Source: Bradyrhizobium huanghuaihaiense
Lineage (GTDB): Bacteria; Pseudomonadota; Alphaproteobacteria; Rhizobiales; Xanthobacteraceae
DNA length: 64,000 nucleotides
Reading direction: 5' to 3'
Assembly: GCF_007830635.1 (NCBI RefSeq)
Contig: NZ_VLLA01000024.1
Coordinates: 1 to 64,000 of the forward strand
Part shown: piece after piece, positions 24,691 through 32,185 of the stretch
Layout of the letters: each line of letters opens with the position of its first letter
Position numbering within the stretch: position 1 is the first letter of the stretch
Position numbers and translations under genes: made by a program
Notes under the pieces: generated by a model
The model's input: only the letters and a program-made list of their open reading frames with translations
What the model was told of the DNA's origin: nothing
The model's database searches: none

Positions 24691-25647
24691 ATGACGATCA
24701 CACGACGGGCGCTGCTGGCCGCGCCCGCCATCCTCGCGATGGCACCGGCAAGCGCCCAAGCCTCGAAAATCACGCTGGTCGTGCCGTTCCCGCCGGGCGG
24801 CTCGACCGACGCGATGGCGCGGCTGCTCCAGAGCAATTTGCAGACAAAGCTCAACCGCATCGTCGTGGTCGAGAACAAGTCGGGCGCCGCCGGCGCGCTC
24901 GGCGCGGCGCAGGTCGCCAAGAGCCCGGCCGACGGCGCGACGTTCCTGGTGACGTTCGACTCGCATGCGGTGATCCCGTCGATCCTCGACAAGCCGCCGG
25001 TCGATGTTGAGCGCGAGCTGATGCCGGTGCTGCTGATCGGCACTGCGCCCTATGTGATCGCGGCCGGCGCCGGCCGTCCCTATAAGAGCTTTGCCGAGGT
25101 CGTCGCCGCCTGCAAGGCAACGCCCGGCGCGGTCAAATACGCCTCCGTCGGCATCGGCACGCTCGGCCATCTCGCCATGACCGTGCTCGGCAACAAGGCC
25201 GGCGTCGAGATCATGCATGTGCCCTATCGCGGCGGCGGCCCCGCGATGAACGACGTGCTCGGTGGCCATGTCGATCTGATCGCGGGATCGGCGGCGCTGG
25301 TCGCCGCCCAGCTCGGCACCAACATGCTGCGCCCGATCCTGCAGCTCGGCCGCGAGCGGCTGCAGGCGCTGCCGGACACGCCGACCGCGATCGAGGCCGG
25401 CTTTCCGGATTTCGAGACGCTGGCCTGGTGGGGCATTTTCGCGCCCGCGGGGACGCCGCCCGATATCGTCTCGGCCATGGCGACCGCGTCCAGGGAGATC
25501 CTGAGCGAGCCGGCCACCGCCACCCAGCTCAAGGAGACCCAGCACATGACGCTGCTGCTCCAGGACGGCCCCGCCTTCAAGACCTTCTTCGACAAGCAGG
25601 TCGCCTATTGGGGCAAGGTGGTGAAGGACAACAATATCAAGGCGTGA
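24691..25647 (+). CDS. Tripartite tricarboxylate transporter receptor (TctC/Bug family)
   Basis: A 318-residue periplasmic binding protein with a signal peptide (about 1-24). It has the Bug family signatures ITLVVPFPPGGSTDAMARLL, VENKSGAAGALGAAQVA and MHVPYRGGGPAMNDVLGGHV. These receptors bind carboxylates by two water molecules and deliver them to TctAB. No tctA or tctB genes are adjacent. AAGGGAGGG stands before the ATG. The ligand is probably a di- or tricarboxylate or hydroxy acid degraded by the RraA-type enzyme next to it (inference). Confidence 0.9.
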   Translation: MTITRRALLAAPAILAMAPASAQASKITLVVPFPPGGSTDAMARLLQSNLQTKLNRIVVVENKSGAAGALGAAQVAKSPADGATFLVTFDSHAVIPSILDKPPVDVERELMPVLLIGTAPYVIAAGAGRPYKSFAEVVAACKATPGAVKYASVGIGTLGHLAMTVLGNKAGVEIMHVPYRGGGPAMNDVLGGHVDLIAGSAALVAAQLGTNMLRPILQLGRERLQALPDTPTAIEAGFPDFETLAWWGIFAPAGTPPDIVSAMATASREILSEPATATQLKETQHMTLLLQDGPAFKTFFDKQVAYWGKVVKDNNIKA

Positions 25648-25704
25648 GACGCCTATTCCCGGGATTGCCATCCCGGGTCCGGTGCGCTTGCGCGGGCTTG
25701 AGCG

Positions 25705-25998
25705 TCAGAGCATCTTGCCGACGATCTTCGTCATATCCGCTGCCGAAAACGCGCGCAGCGTTTCGGTGCGGACATTGCCGAGTGCGCTGAGACTAAGGCT
25801 GAGCGACATCGCGGCAGCCTCATCTGGAGCCTCGAGAACGGTTACAACGTCATATCGTCCCTGCGTCCAGACGATCTCTTTCACGGTCACTCCGAACGTT
25901 TTGGCCATCTCCTTGAAGGCTTCGGCCCGCTTCGGCGAGTCCTTGACGTTGCGGACTCCCTGATCAGTGAAGTTTCCCAGCACGACATAGGTTACCAT
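25705..25998 (-). CDS. GYD domain-containing protein
   Basis: A 97-residue ferredoxin-like dimeric alpha/beta barrel protein with the GYD signature (WTQGRYDVVTVLEAPD), starting MVTYVVLGNFTDQGV. The family is of unknown function and may be related to antibiotic monooxygenase folds. A TTTACCATGGTAAC-like context precedes the ATG. It is convergent with the TctC gene. Confidence 0.85.
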   Translation of the reverse strand: MVTYVVLGNFTDQGVRNVKDSPKRAEAFKEMAKTFGVTVKEIVWTQGRYDVVTVLEAPDEAAAMSLSLSLSALGNVRTETLRAFSAADMTKIVGKML

Positions 25999-26104
25999 GG
26001 TCGTCCTCCCTGGTCAGAACTTGAGGAAACCGCGCCGAGATTGCCACGTCGGCTGAGACAGCGCTACTTGCGCGTTGGAACGTCAGCAGATGCGACTTAT
26101 TCGG

Positions 26105-26458
26105 TCAGGACAACGGCCGTGCGAAACTGAGCTCATGGCCGTCGGGGTCGGTGAGATGGAAGTAGCGCTCACCCCATTCGGCATCGCGCGGCGCGGTCGA
26201 TGGCTGCCATCCGGCGGCGCGCGCCTGCGCGTAGGTCTCGTCGACATCGGCCACGTAGAAGATGACGCGGCCCCACCAGGACCAGCGCTTGGCGTCCGGC
26301 TGCGCAGTCAGGTTGAGATAGCCGCTGCCGGCGCGAAAGCTCGTGAATGCGGCGGCTTCGCCGCCATACAAGAGCTCGAACCCGAGCGAGCGGTAGAAAT
26401 GCACGGCGAGCCCCATGTCATGCGTGCCGAGCGTGATGGCGCTGATGCTTTCGATCAT
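26105..26458 (-). CDS. VOC family protein (glyoxalase/bleomycin-resistance fold)
   Basis: A 117-residue single-module VOC protein beginning MIESISAITLGTHDMGLAVH, with FYVADVDETYAQARAAGW and FHLTDPDGHELSFARPL. The His and Glu residues of the metal site appear in the DPDGHELSF motif. Such proteins often act as glyoxalases or resistance-binding proteins. The substrate is not recognisable. Confidence 0.82.
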   Translation of the reverse strand: MIESISAITLGTHDMGLAVHFYRSLGFELLYGGEAAAFTSFRAGSGYLNLTAQPDAKRWSWWGRVIFYVADVDETYAQARAAGWQPSTAPRDAEWGERYFHLTDPDGHELSFARPLS

Positions 26459-26601
26459 GTGAGCTGCTCCGCCGAGAGGGACCTGGAAGCGATTGTATAG
26501 CCGCCCCGTTCAGGTTGACGATGGTCTGGCCCGTCTGGCGGCTGGCGAACCGCATTTTGCTCTGCTATGACGGGATCGAACCCGCAACCTGCGGGTTCCG
26601 C

Positions 26602-26678
26602 GGTCCCGTAGCTCAGCCGGATAGAGCGACGGTTTCCTAAACCGTAGGTCGGAAGTTCGAGTCTTCCCGGGATCGCCA
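26602..26678 (+). tRNA. tRNA-Arg (anticodon CCT), CCA encoded
   Basis: GGTCCCG at 26602-26608 pairs with CGGGATC at 26668-26674, followed by discriminator G and CCA. The anticodon arm is ACGGT-TTCCTAA-ACCGT, giving loop anticodon CCT and hence Arg (AGG codon). GTTCGAGTC gives the T-arm loop. Clover-leaf folds cleanly in 77 nt. Confidence 0.95.
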
Positions 26679-26796
26679 TTTCCGAGCATTTGCGCGACGC
26701 CGCGAGCGTGCAGTGCCGGTATCCCTCCAGGCGCTTTTCTATCGTCACGTGTGCCGGCAACCGGCTGGAATATGGCGGGGTGCAGAGGGGCGTTGC

Positions 26797-27519
26797 ATGG
26801 CGGATCTATGGTTCTACGCGGATGGCGGGCAGCGGCGCGGCCCAATGCCGATTTCGGAACTCGTTACGCTCCTCTCGCGTATCGCCGATCCCCGGCGTGT
26901 GCTGGTCCGGCGGCACGGCGTCGAGAATTGGACGCCGGCTGGGGAGGTGCACGAGATCGCACAGCAGCTTCTTCAATCGCCGCCGCCAGACCCGGCATCC
27001 CCGCCGGTTGAGGTCATTCGAGAGCCTGCCATTCCCGCAGAAGACGCTGCCGCGTTCAAGAACGTCCAGCCCGAACCGACCGGCATCAGCGGCTGGCTCG
27101 GGCTTTTGGCCTTCGGCCAGGTGATCGGTACCATGCGCCTGGTCGTCAGTATCGCGCAGTATGTGCAGTCGATCAGCGACGACGTCTGGGCGGTATTCTC
27201 AATAGAAATTCGGGGTGAAATAGCGCTGAACGGCGCGCTGATCTGCCTTGCAATCTGGACGACGGTGCTCCTGTTCATACAGTCACGCAGATTTCCAGCT
27301 TTCTTCATCGCGCAAATGATCTGTGCGCTGCTGATACCGGTGATCGATCGCGTGTGGATCGCGTCGATCTTTTCCGTTGCCCTCAATCGTCCGTTCACCG
27401 ATTTCCTCGCGGTAGGTCCAGCAGAGGTTGGCCGAATGATTGTCGGCGTCATTAGCGCCGCGGTTTGGATACCGTACGTGCTGCGCTCCCGTAGGGTCGC
27501 CAATACGTTCACGGAGTAG
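26797..27519 (+). CDS. GYF_2/DUF4339-type domain membrane protein
   Basis: A 240-residue protein. The first about 60 residues (LWFYADGGQRRGPMPISEL, VRRHGVENW) are a GYF_2-type module. After a proline-rich linker come four hydrophobic segments (about 105-235: ISGWLGLLAFGQVIG, LICLAIWTTVLLFIQSR, FFIAQMICALLIPVID, VGVISAAVWIPYVLRSR), resembling DUF2569. Such proteins are of unknown function. Base composition is visibly less GC-rich than in neighbours (for example tattctcaatagaaattc), and the gene starts about 120 bp after a tRNA gene, hinting at acquisition by transfer. ATG at 26797 is the family start. Confidence 0.78.
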   Translation: MADLWFYADGGQRRGPMPISELVTLLSRIADPRRVLVRRHGVENWTPAGEVHEIAQQLLQSPPPDPASPPVEVIREPAIPAEDAAAFKNVQPEPTGISGWLGLLAFGQVIGTMRLVVSIAQYVQSISDDVWAVFSIEIRGEIALNGALICLAIWTTVLLFIQSRRFPAFFIAQMICALLIPVIDRVWIASIFSVALNRPFTDFLAVGPAEVGRMIVGVISAAVWIPYVLRSRRVANTFTE

Positions 27520-27602
27520 GCCGTCATACATTCCGTCGGCCCGCAAGCCGGACAGGATGCCCGCTGATTTGCGCGCCTGGTGCGAAAATTGCTAACAGAA
27601 GC

Positions 27603-27636
27603 GGCCGGGCTGGAAGGGGCGCCTTCCAGCCCGGCC
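27603..27636 (+). terminator. Strong 15-bp hairpin upstream of the amidohydrolase
   Basis: GGCCGGGCTGGAAGG (27603-27617) is an exact inverse of CCTTCCAGCCCGGCC (27622-27636), with a GGCG loop. There is no T tract after it, so it is not a textbook rho-independent terminator. It may terminate or attenuate the upstream transcript or control the amidohydrolase leader. Confidence 0.5.
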
Positions 27637-27669
27637 CATGCCTGTCCTTTGCTACATCCGGAGACCAGA

Positions 27670-28809
27670 ACGCCTTTTGACTTGATCCTGCGCGGCGGAA
27701 GGGTCGTTGACCCCTCTCAGAAGCTCGATGCCGTGACGGATGTCGCATTTTCGGGCGGCAAGGTCGCCGCGATCGGCACTGGGCTCAAGGCGGATCCGGG
27801 CACGGATGTGCGCGACGTTTCGAAATACATCGTGACGCCGGGGCTGATCGATCTCCACACCCACGTCTATTGGGGCGGTACCTCGCTCGGCATCGATGCC
27901 GAGGAATTCTGCCGTCTCTCCGGCGTCACCACGGCGGTGGACACCGGCAGCGCCGGGCCCGGCAATTTTGCCGGCTTCCGCAAGCATGTGATCGAGCCGA
28001 GCCAGGTCCGCATCCTCGCTTACCTGCATGTCTCGCATGCCGGCATTTTCGGCTTCTCGCACCGGATCATGGTCGGCGAGAGCGAGGAGCTGCGGCTGAT
28101 GAATCCGATCGAGGCGGCCAAGGTGGCCGATGCCAACCGCGACCTCATCGTCGGCATCAAGGTGCGCGTGGGCCTGCATTCCTCGGGCACTTCCGGGCTG
28201 GTGCCGCTCGACATCGCGCTCGAGGTCGCGAACGAGGTCGGCATGCCCCTGATGGCGCATATCGACCATCCGCCGCCGAGCTATGAAGAGGTGCTCGCGC
28301 GCCTGCGCCCCGGCGACGTGCTGACCCATGCGTTCCGTCCCTTCCCTAATACGCCGGCGACCGCGCAGGGCACGGTGAAGAAGGTGGTGCTGGAGGCGCG
28401 CGAGCGTGGCGTGCTGTTCGACATCGGTCACGGCAAGGGCTCGTTCGCGTTCAAGACCGCGCGCGCAATGCTCGCCAACGGCTTCTATCCCGACACCATC
28501 TCCTCCGACATCCACCAGCTCTGCATCGACGGCCCCGCCTTCGACCAGGTGACGACCATGTCGAAATTCCTCTGCATGGGCATGGAGCTGTCCGACGTGG
28601 TCGCGGCCTCGACGGTGAACGCGGCGATGGCGCTGCGCCGCCCCGAGCTCGGCAGCCTCAAGCCCGGCAGCGTCGGCGACGCCACGCTGATTTCGGTGAA
28701 GCAGGGCCAGTTCGATTATGAGGACGTCGTCGGCGAGCACCTGATCGGCGATCGCAAGATCGTCTCGGAGGGCGTCGTCATCGGTGGCCGCTGGTGGCAT
28801 CCGAACTGA
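27670..28809 (+). CDS. Amidohydrolase/deacetylase family metallohydrolase
   Basis: A metal-dependent amidohydrolase of dihydroorotase type, 379 residues from the start chosen here. Visible features are the N-terminal FDLILRGGRVVDPSQ, the metal-ligand HTH in GLIDLHTHVYWGG, AHIDHPPPSY, TLISV near the end and the conserved D of SSDIHQ. The start is problematic. The longest frame begins with a GTG at 27580 and would include a strong hairpin (27603-27636). There is no ATG near the family start. An ACG at 27670, right where the homologous sequence begins, has GGAG 6 nt upstream. TTG at 27682 is another candidate. Substrate is unknown (cyclic amide or N-acyl compound). Confidence 0.7.
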   Translation, partial: TPFDLILRGGRVVDPSQKLDAVTDVAFSGGKVAAIGTGLKADPGTDVRDVSKYIVTPGLIDLHTHVYWGGTSLGIDAEEFCRLSGVTTAVDTGSAGPGNFAGFRKHVIEPSQVRILAYLHVSHAGIFGFSHRIMVGESEELRLMNPIEAAKVADANRDLIVGIKVRVGLHSSGTSGLVPLDIALEVANEVGMPLMAHIDHPPPSYEEVLARLRPGDVLTHAFRPFPNTPATAQGTVKKVVLEARERGVLFDIGHGKGSFAFKTARAMLANGFYPDTISSDIHQLCIDGPAFDQVTTMSKFLCMGMELSDVVAASTVNAAMALRRPELGSLKPGSVGDATLISVKQGQFDYEDVVGEHLIGDRKIVSEGVVIGGRWWHPN

Positions 28810-28816
28810 CGCCGCA

Positions 28817-29410
28817 CTAGTCCTGCTCGCGATAGAACTGCAGGAGCCGCGCGCCCGCTGGCGAGAGCCAGTCGGGCGCGCCAGCGATATAGCCCTCGAC
28901 GTGGCCGCTCGTTCCGACCAGATAGGTGATGGGCATGCCGACGAGCGAGAACGTCGTGGTCGATGCTTCGGCTGCCGCGCCGTAGCTGTCGGCATAGCAG
29001 GCAAGGCTCTGCACGGCGAGGCCGCTGAGAAACGAGCGGATTTTGCGCAGGTCTTTCGTATCCGTGCAGATCGCGACGATGTCCAGCCGCTCGGGCCGCG
29101 ATCCCGCAAGGCTCGCGAGCATCGGCAGGTCGAGCTTGCAGGCCGCGCACCAGGTCGCCCAGAAGTTCACCAATGTGATGCGGCCCGGCTTCGCCGCCAC
29201 GGTGACGTCCTTGCCGTGCAGGTCCTGAAGCCTGAGCTGCGGCATCGATGCGCGCGGCCGCACCAGTGTGAACTGCCTGCGGCCCGCTTCGAGCACCGGC
29301 GGCCAGCTGTCCTGCGCGCTGCTTGCGCGTGGGACCGCGAGAGAGGCTGCCGCAGCCAGCAGGATCGATCGCCGCGACAGCGCAACGCCTTCACGCGCTT
29401 CGTCACGCAT
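28817..29410 (-). CDS. TlpA-like thioredoxin-fold protein, probably periplasmic
   Basis: A 197-residue protein with an N-terminal SRRSILLAAAASLAV signal region, twin-arginine-like, and the redox motif WCAAC (C88, C91) within VNFWATWCAACKLDLPML. The thioredoxin fold of the TlpA/ResA/DsbE group follows. It probably reduces a periplasmic disulfide or delivers thiols. It is the last gene of a DoxX-DsrE-TlpA operon; the DsrE stop overlaps it by 8 nt. Its C-terminus ends RLLQFYREQD. Direction of electron flow is not known. Confidence 0.83.
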   Translation of the reverse strand: MRDEAREGVALSRRSILLAAAASLAVPRASSAQDSWPPVLEAGRRQFTLVRPRASMPQLRLQDLHGKDVTVAAKPGRITLVNFWATWCAACKLDLPMLASLAGSRPERLDIVAICTDTKDLRKIRSFLSGLAVQSLACYADSYGAAAEASTTTFSLVGMPITYLVGTSGHVEGYIAGAPDWLSPAGARLLQFYREQD

Positions 29411-29864
29411 GGATATAGGCCCAGCCCTTCAATTGCAGATCGACGACGCGGCCGATCCCGAACGGCACGAGGCTCGCGCCTGCGATCAGCGGGATGGAGA
29501 TCTGCTCCTTGGCCTCCGCGATCGCCTTGGACGAAGCGCACATGCTGTAGGTGAGGTTGGGCAGCGACTGCCGCAGCGTCGCGAGCGGCTCGACCAGCGG
29601 CGTCTTGTCGGCGCGGAAGACGTCGATGCCCTTGCCGTTGGCGACGACCTCGATCAGCAGCCGCGCGCCCCTGTCGGCAAAATGCTTTGAGAGGTTGGCC
29701 GAGTAGCTGATCGCGTGACCCATCACATAGGGCTCGTTGCTGTCGATCAGAATGACGACGCCCTCAGTGAGGCGATCCTCCTTGGCGGCGGTGGGGCCGC
29801 CGGCCGTGAGGATCGCGGTGCCGGCGAGCAGGCCCCTGCGGGACCATCCGTTGGCAGAGATCAT
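29403..29864 (-). CDS. DsrE family protein with Tat-type signal
   Basis: A 153-residue protein. Its N-terminus (NGWSRRGLLAGTAILTAGG) carries a twin-arginine-like export signal, and the DsrE/DsrF fold (VVILIDSNEPYVMGHAISYS) follows. A single cysteine (C109 in YSMCASSKA) sits where DsrE-type sulfurtransferases carry the persulfide Cys. The export signal is unusual for the mostly cytoplasmic DsrE family. ATG at 29864; the frame to 29930 is not supported. Operon position between DoxX and TlpA-like genes suggests a shared thiol or sulfur task. Confidence 0.8.
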   Translation of the reverse strand: MISANGWSRRGLLAGTAILTAGGPTAAKEDRLTEGVVILIDSNEPYVMGHAISYSANLSKHFADRGARLLIEVVANGKGIDVFRADKTPLVEPLATLRQSLPNLTYSMCASSKAIAEAKEQISIPLIAGASLVPFGIGRVVDLQLKGWAYIHA

Positions 29865-29884
29865 GGCGACGGCGCTCCTGCCGG

Positions 29885-30313
29885 TCAGAACTGCCGCGGC
29901 GCGATCGGGGCCTTGCCGTTGCGTCCCCACAGCACGAACAGGGCGAGCGCGAGCAGGACGACATTGAGCGGCGTCACCGCGGCCTCGCCGCGCGAGAGAT
30001 GGAAGAGAAGCGCAATCACCTGCAGCACCGCGCAGCCGAGCGCGGCCAGAACCGTCAGCCGCGGCAGGATCCGCGTCAGCGCCGGCAGCAGGATGCCGAT
30101 GCCGCCGGCGAGATCGACCAGTGCGATGGAGCGGACAAACGTTTCGGAATACTGGCCGGCCCAGGGCATCATCGCGGCCAGCTGGGGAATCGGCGTCGTC
30201 AGCTTGACGAACCCCGCCGAGATGAAGACGAAGGCGAGGACGACCTGCGCAGCCCAGAGGCCGATGCGAAGGGCGCGGCCGGGGGCGACGGTCTCAAGGG
30301 TGGTGGTGGACAT
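29885..30313 (-). CDS. DoxX family membrane protein
   Basis: A 142-residue protein with four hydrophobic helices of the DoxX fold (AAQVVLAFVFISAGFVKL, VDLAGGIGILLPALTRI, LAALGCAVLQVIALLFH). DoxX/DoxD relatives act in thiosulfate or quinone-linked redox chemistry in some organisms, but function differs widely. ATG at 30313; the longer frame to 30346 lacks support. First gene of the DoxX-DsrE-TlpA operon, divergent from a LysR gene. Confidence 0.85.
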   Translation of the reverse strand: MSTTTLETVAPGRALRIGLWAAQVVLAFVFISAGFVKLTTPIPQLAAMMPWAGQYSETFVRSIALVDLAGGIGILLPALTRILPRLTVLAALGCAVLQVIALLFHLSRGEAAVTPLNVVLLALALFVLWGRNGKAPIAPRQF

Positions 30314-30366
30314 GCTGGTTCTCCGGAATGTGAGGGTCGCCACCATTTGATGGTTTCTCCATTTTT

Positions 30367-30381
30367 GATCATTATATGATC
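30367..30381. promoter_or_regulatory. Inverted repeat in the doxX/lysR intergenic region
   Basis: GATCAT-TAT-ATGATC is a perfect 6-bp inverted repeat with 3-nt spacer in the 103-bp gap between divergent genes. It could be a LysR-type or other regulator site. A functional assignment is only a suggestion. Confidence 0.4.
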
Positions 30382-30416
30382 CGGGATAGGTTCATTTCCT
30401 GGATGTTGATGATCTA

Positions 30417-31301
30417 ATGGATACGCTGGTCAGCATGAGGGTGTTTTGCCTGGTCGCGGAGCTGAAGAGCTTTGCCACCGCGGCGCAGCGCCTGCGCATC
30501 TCCCCCGCCATGGCGAGCAAGCATGTGATGCAGCTCGAGAAGCGGCTGGGCACGCGGCTGCTCAACCGGACCAGCCGGCGCGTCAGCCTGAGCGAGAGCG
30601 GCGCGCTCTATTTCGAGCAGGCGCGGCAGATGCTGGACTCGCTCGACGAGGTCGAAGCCGCCGTCAGCAACGCGACCGTCGTGCCGCGCGGCACGCTGCG
30701 GCTGACCGCGCCGGTGTGGATGGCGAATGCGATCTTCGCGGGCGTGCTGGCGGACTATCAGGCCCGCTATCCCGAGGTGCGCCTCGACGTCGATCTCAGC
30801 GGGCGCCTCGTCAATCTGGTCGAGGAGGGTTTTGATCTCGCCCTGCGCGCAACGGCCGCGCCGGAGGAGGCGCTGATCGCGCGGCCCATCACCAGCGTGC
30901 CGTTCCACCTGGTGGCAGCCCCCGCCTTCCTCAAACGCGCGGGCCGACCGAAGAATTTCGCCGATCTCTCCGGCCAGCCCCTGTTGCACTACGCGCTTTA
31001 TCCGGGCGAGAGCTTCTCCCTGAACCGGAACGGCACGGTCGAGACCGTCAAGCTCAACCCGGTGCTGCGCAGCGGCAACGAGACGCTGCTGCACATGGCC
31101 GCGCTGGAAGGCATGGGCTTCGCCTTCCTGCCGAAATGGCTGGTCACCGACGACATCGCCGCCGGACGTCTCGTCCACATCCTGCCCGATGTGGTCATCT
31201 TCGAGGGCCGATTGCTCGCGGTCTATCCGAGCCGCAAATATCTCTCCGCGAAGGTGCGGACCTTCATCGACTTCGTCGCCGCCGACAAGCGGATGAGGTA
31301 G
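30417..31301 (+). CDS. LysR family transcriptional regulator
   Basis: A 294-residue LysR regulator with N-terminal helix-turn-helix (about 15-60: SFATAAQRLRISPAMASKHV) and a periplasmic-binding-like effector domain. It resembles the CrgA/PA-type activators in length. ATG at 30417 lacks a strong ribosome binding site. It is divergent from the DoxX operon, which it probably controls. Effector unknown. Confidence 0.92.
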   Translation: MDTLVSMRVFCLVAELKSFATAAQRLRISPAMASKHVMQLEKRLGTRLLNRTSRRVSLSESGALYFEQARQMLDSLDEVEAAVSNATVVPRGTLRLTAPVWMANAIFAGVLADYQARYPEVRLDVDLSGRLVNLVEEGFDLALRATAAPEEALIARPITSVPFHLVAAPAFLKRAGRPKNFADLSGQPLLHYALYPGESFSLNRNGTVETVKLNPVLRSGNETLLHMAALEGMGFAFLPKWLVTDDIAAGRLVHILPDVVIFEGRLLAVYPSRKYLSAKVRTFIDFVAADKRMR

Positions 31302-31339
31302 CGCCTTACGGTACCGCGAGATCAGCGGCGTAGGAGCTT

Positions 31340-32065
31340 TCAGTCGCGTCCGGCCTCCATGATCGCCTTGGCGAGGCGCGCCGGATCGGAGAAGCACAGC
31401 TCGTGGCTTCCCGGCACCTGCACCAGGCGAAACAGGCCGAGCTTCTCCGACAGCCGTGGATGCCAGCCATAGCTGTGTGGCAGCGCGGTGTCCTCGGTGC
31501 AGTTGATGTAGGATTTCGCCAGCGGCATCTCGGCCGGATTGGTCTTGATCGCGATCTTGTCGGTGAAGGTCGCGAGCGGATGCGGATTGAGCACGTCATA
31601 GGCGCGTTGCGCCGTCTCGGGATCGGCATCGTTGATGAAGGCTTCGCGCCAGACCGGGAATGGCAGCACCACGGAGCCGTCGCCCCGCTCGGCCGCGATC
31701 GCGTCGAACAGCCCGACATAGTGCGGCGGCACCATGTCGTTGAGGCACTCGCCATTGTTGGGCACGAAGGCGTTCCAGTAGACGAGACGGCGGATACGCT
31801 CGGGCGCGAGGTCGGCGACACCGGTGATGACCATGCCGCCATAGGAATGGCCGAGCAGGATGACGTCCGTGAGATTGTTCTCGGCGAGGTAGTCGGCGAT
31901 CGACTGGATCGCTTCCTTCAGCCCCGTCGTCTTGGCATCCCCCGGGCGGTTGCCCTTGATCGTCGGCGTGTGGACCTGATGGCCATGGGCGCGGATCGGG
32001 ACCGCCACGGGCTCGAACTCTGCACCGGTGTGCCAGGCGCCGTGAACGAGAACGTAGGTCGACAT
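31340..32065 (-). CDS. Alpha/beta hydrolase, esterase/hydroxynitrile-lyase-like
   Basis: A 241-residue hydrolase of the plant-esterase-like group, starting TYVLVHGAWHTGAEF, with nucleophile elbow GHSYGG (S74) and a likely catalytic His in QVPGSHELCFS near residue 222. The HGAWH start is typical of small bacterial esterases (salicylate or methyl-ester type). It is divergent from an AraC regulator (120 bp between starts), which suggests control by it. The substrate is unknown. Confidence 0.85.
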   Translation of the reverse strand: MSTYVLVHGAWHTGAEFEPVAVPIRAHGHQVHTPTIKGNRPGDAKTTGLKEAIQSIADYLAENNLTDVILLGHSYGGMVITGVADLAPERIRRLVYWNAFVPNNGECLNDMVPPHYVGLFDAIAAERGDGSVVLPFPVWREAFINDADPETAQRAYDVLNPHPLATFTDKIAIKTNPAEMPLAKSYINCTEDTALPHSYGWHPRLSEKLGLFRLVQVPGSHELCFSDPARLAKAIMEAGRD

Positions 32066-32185
32066 GTTGTGGCTCCTCCCGCGGGTGTGATTAGATCGGC
32101 GCAGCGTCGCAGCGCGGCAAATGTGGACCGGCGACGGATTTGTTGCTTGGCTGGAAGTGAACCGGATTGGTCTCGGAGTGAACCG

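Noticed and set aside
25656..25671. Short match to the 3' end of the tRNA-Arg (15 of 16 bases), considered as an att site
   Set aside because: It lies upstream of the tRNA, within a cccggg palindrome, and no integrase is nearby. Chance or repeat-related similarity is more likely.
26455..26845. Open frames antisense to the tRNA region, with text like MAIPGRLELPTYGLGNRRS
   Set aside because: This is the well-known spurious translation of a tRNA gene complement; the tRNA-Arg folds cleanly, so the frames are not genes.
31403..32185. Long upstream extension of the AraC gene
   Set aside because: The frame is antisense to the esterase gene, and the AraC protein begins at ATG 32186 with normal N-terminal sequence.
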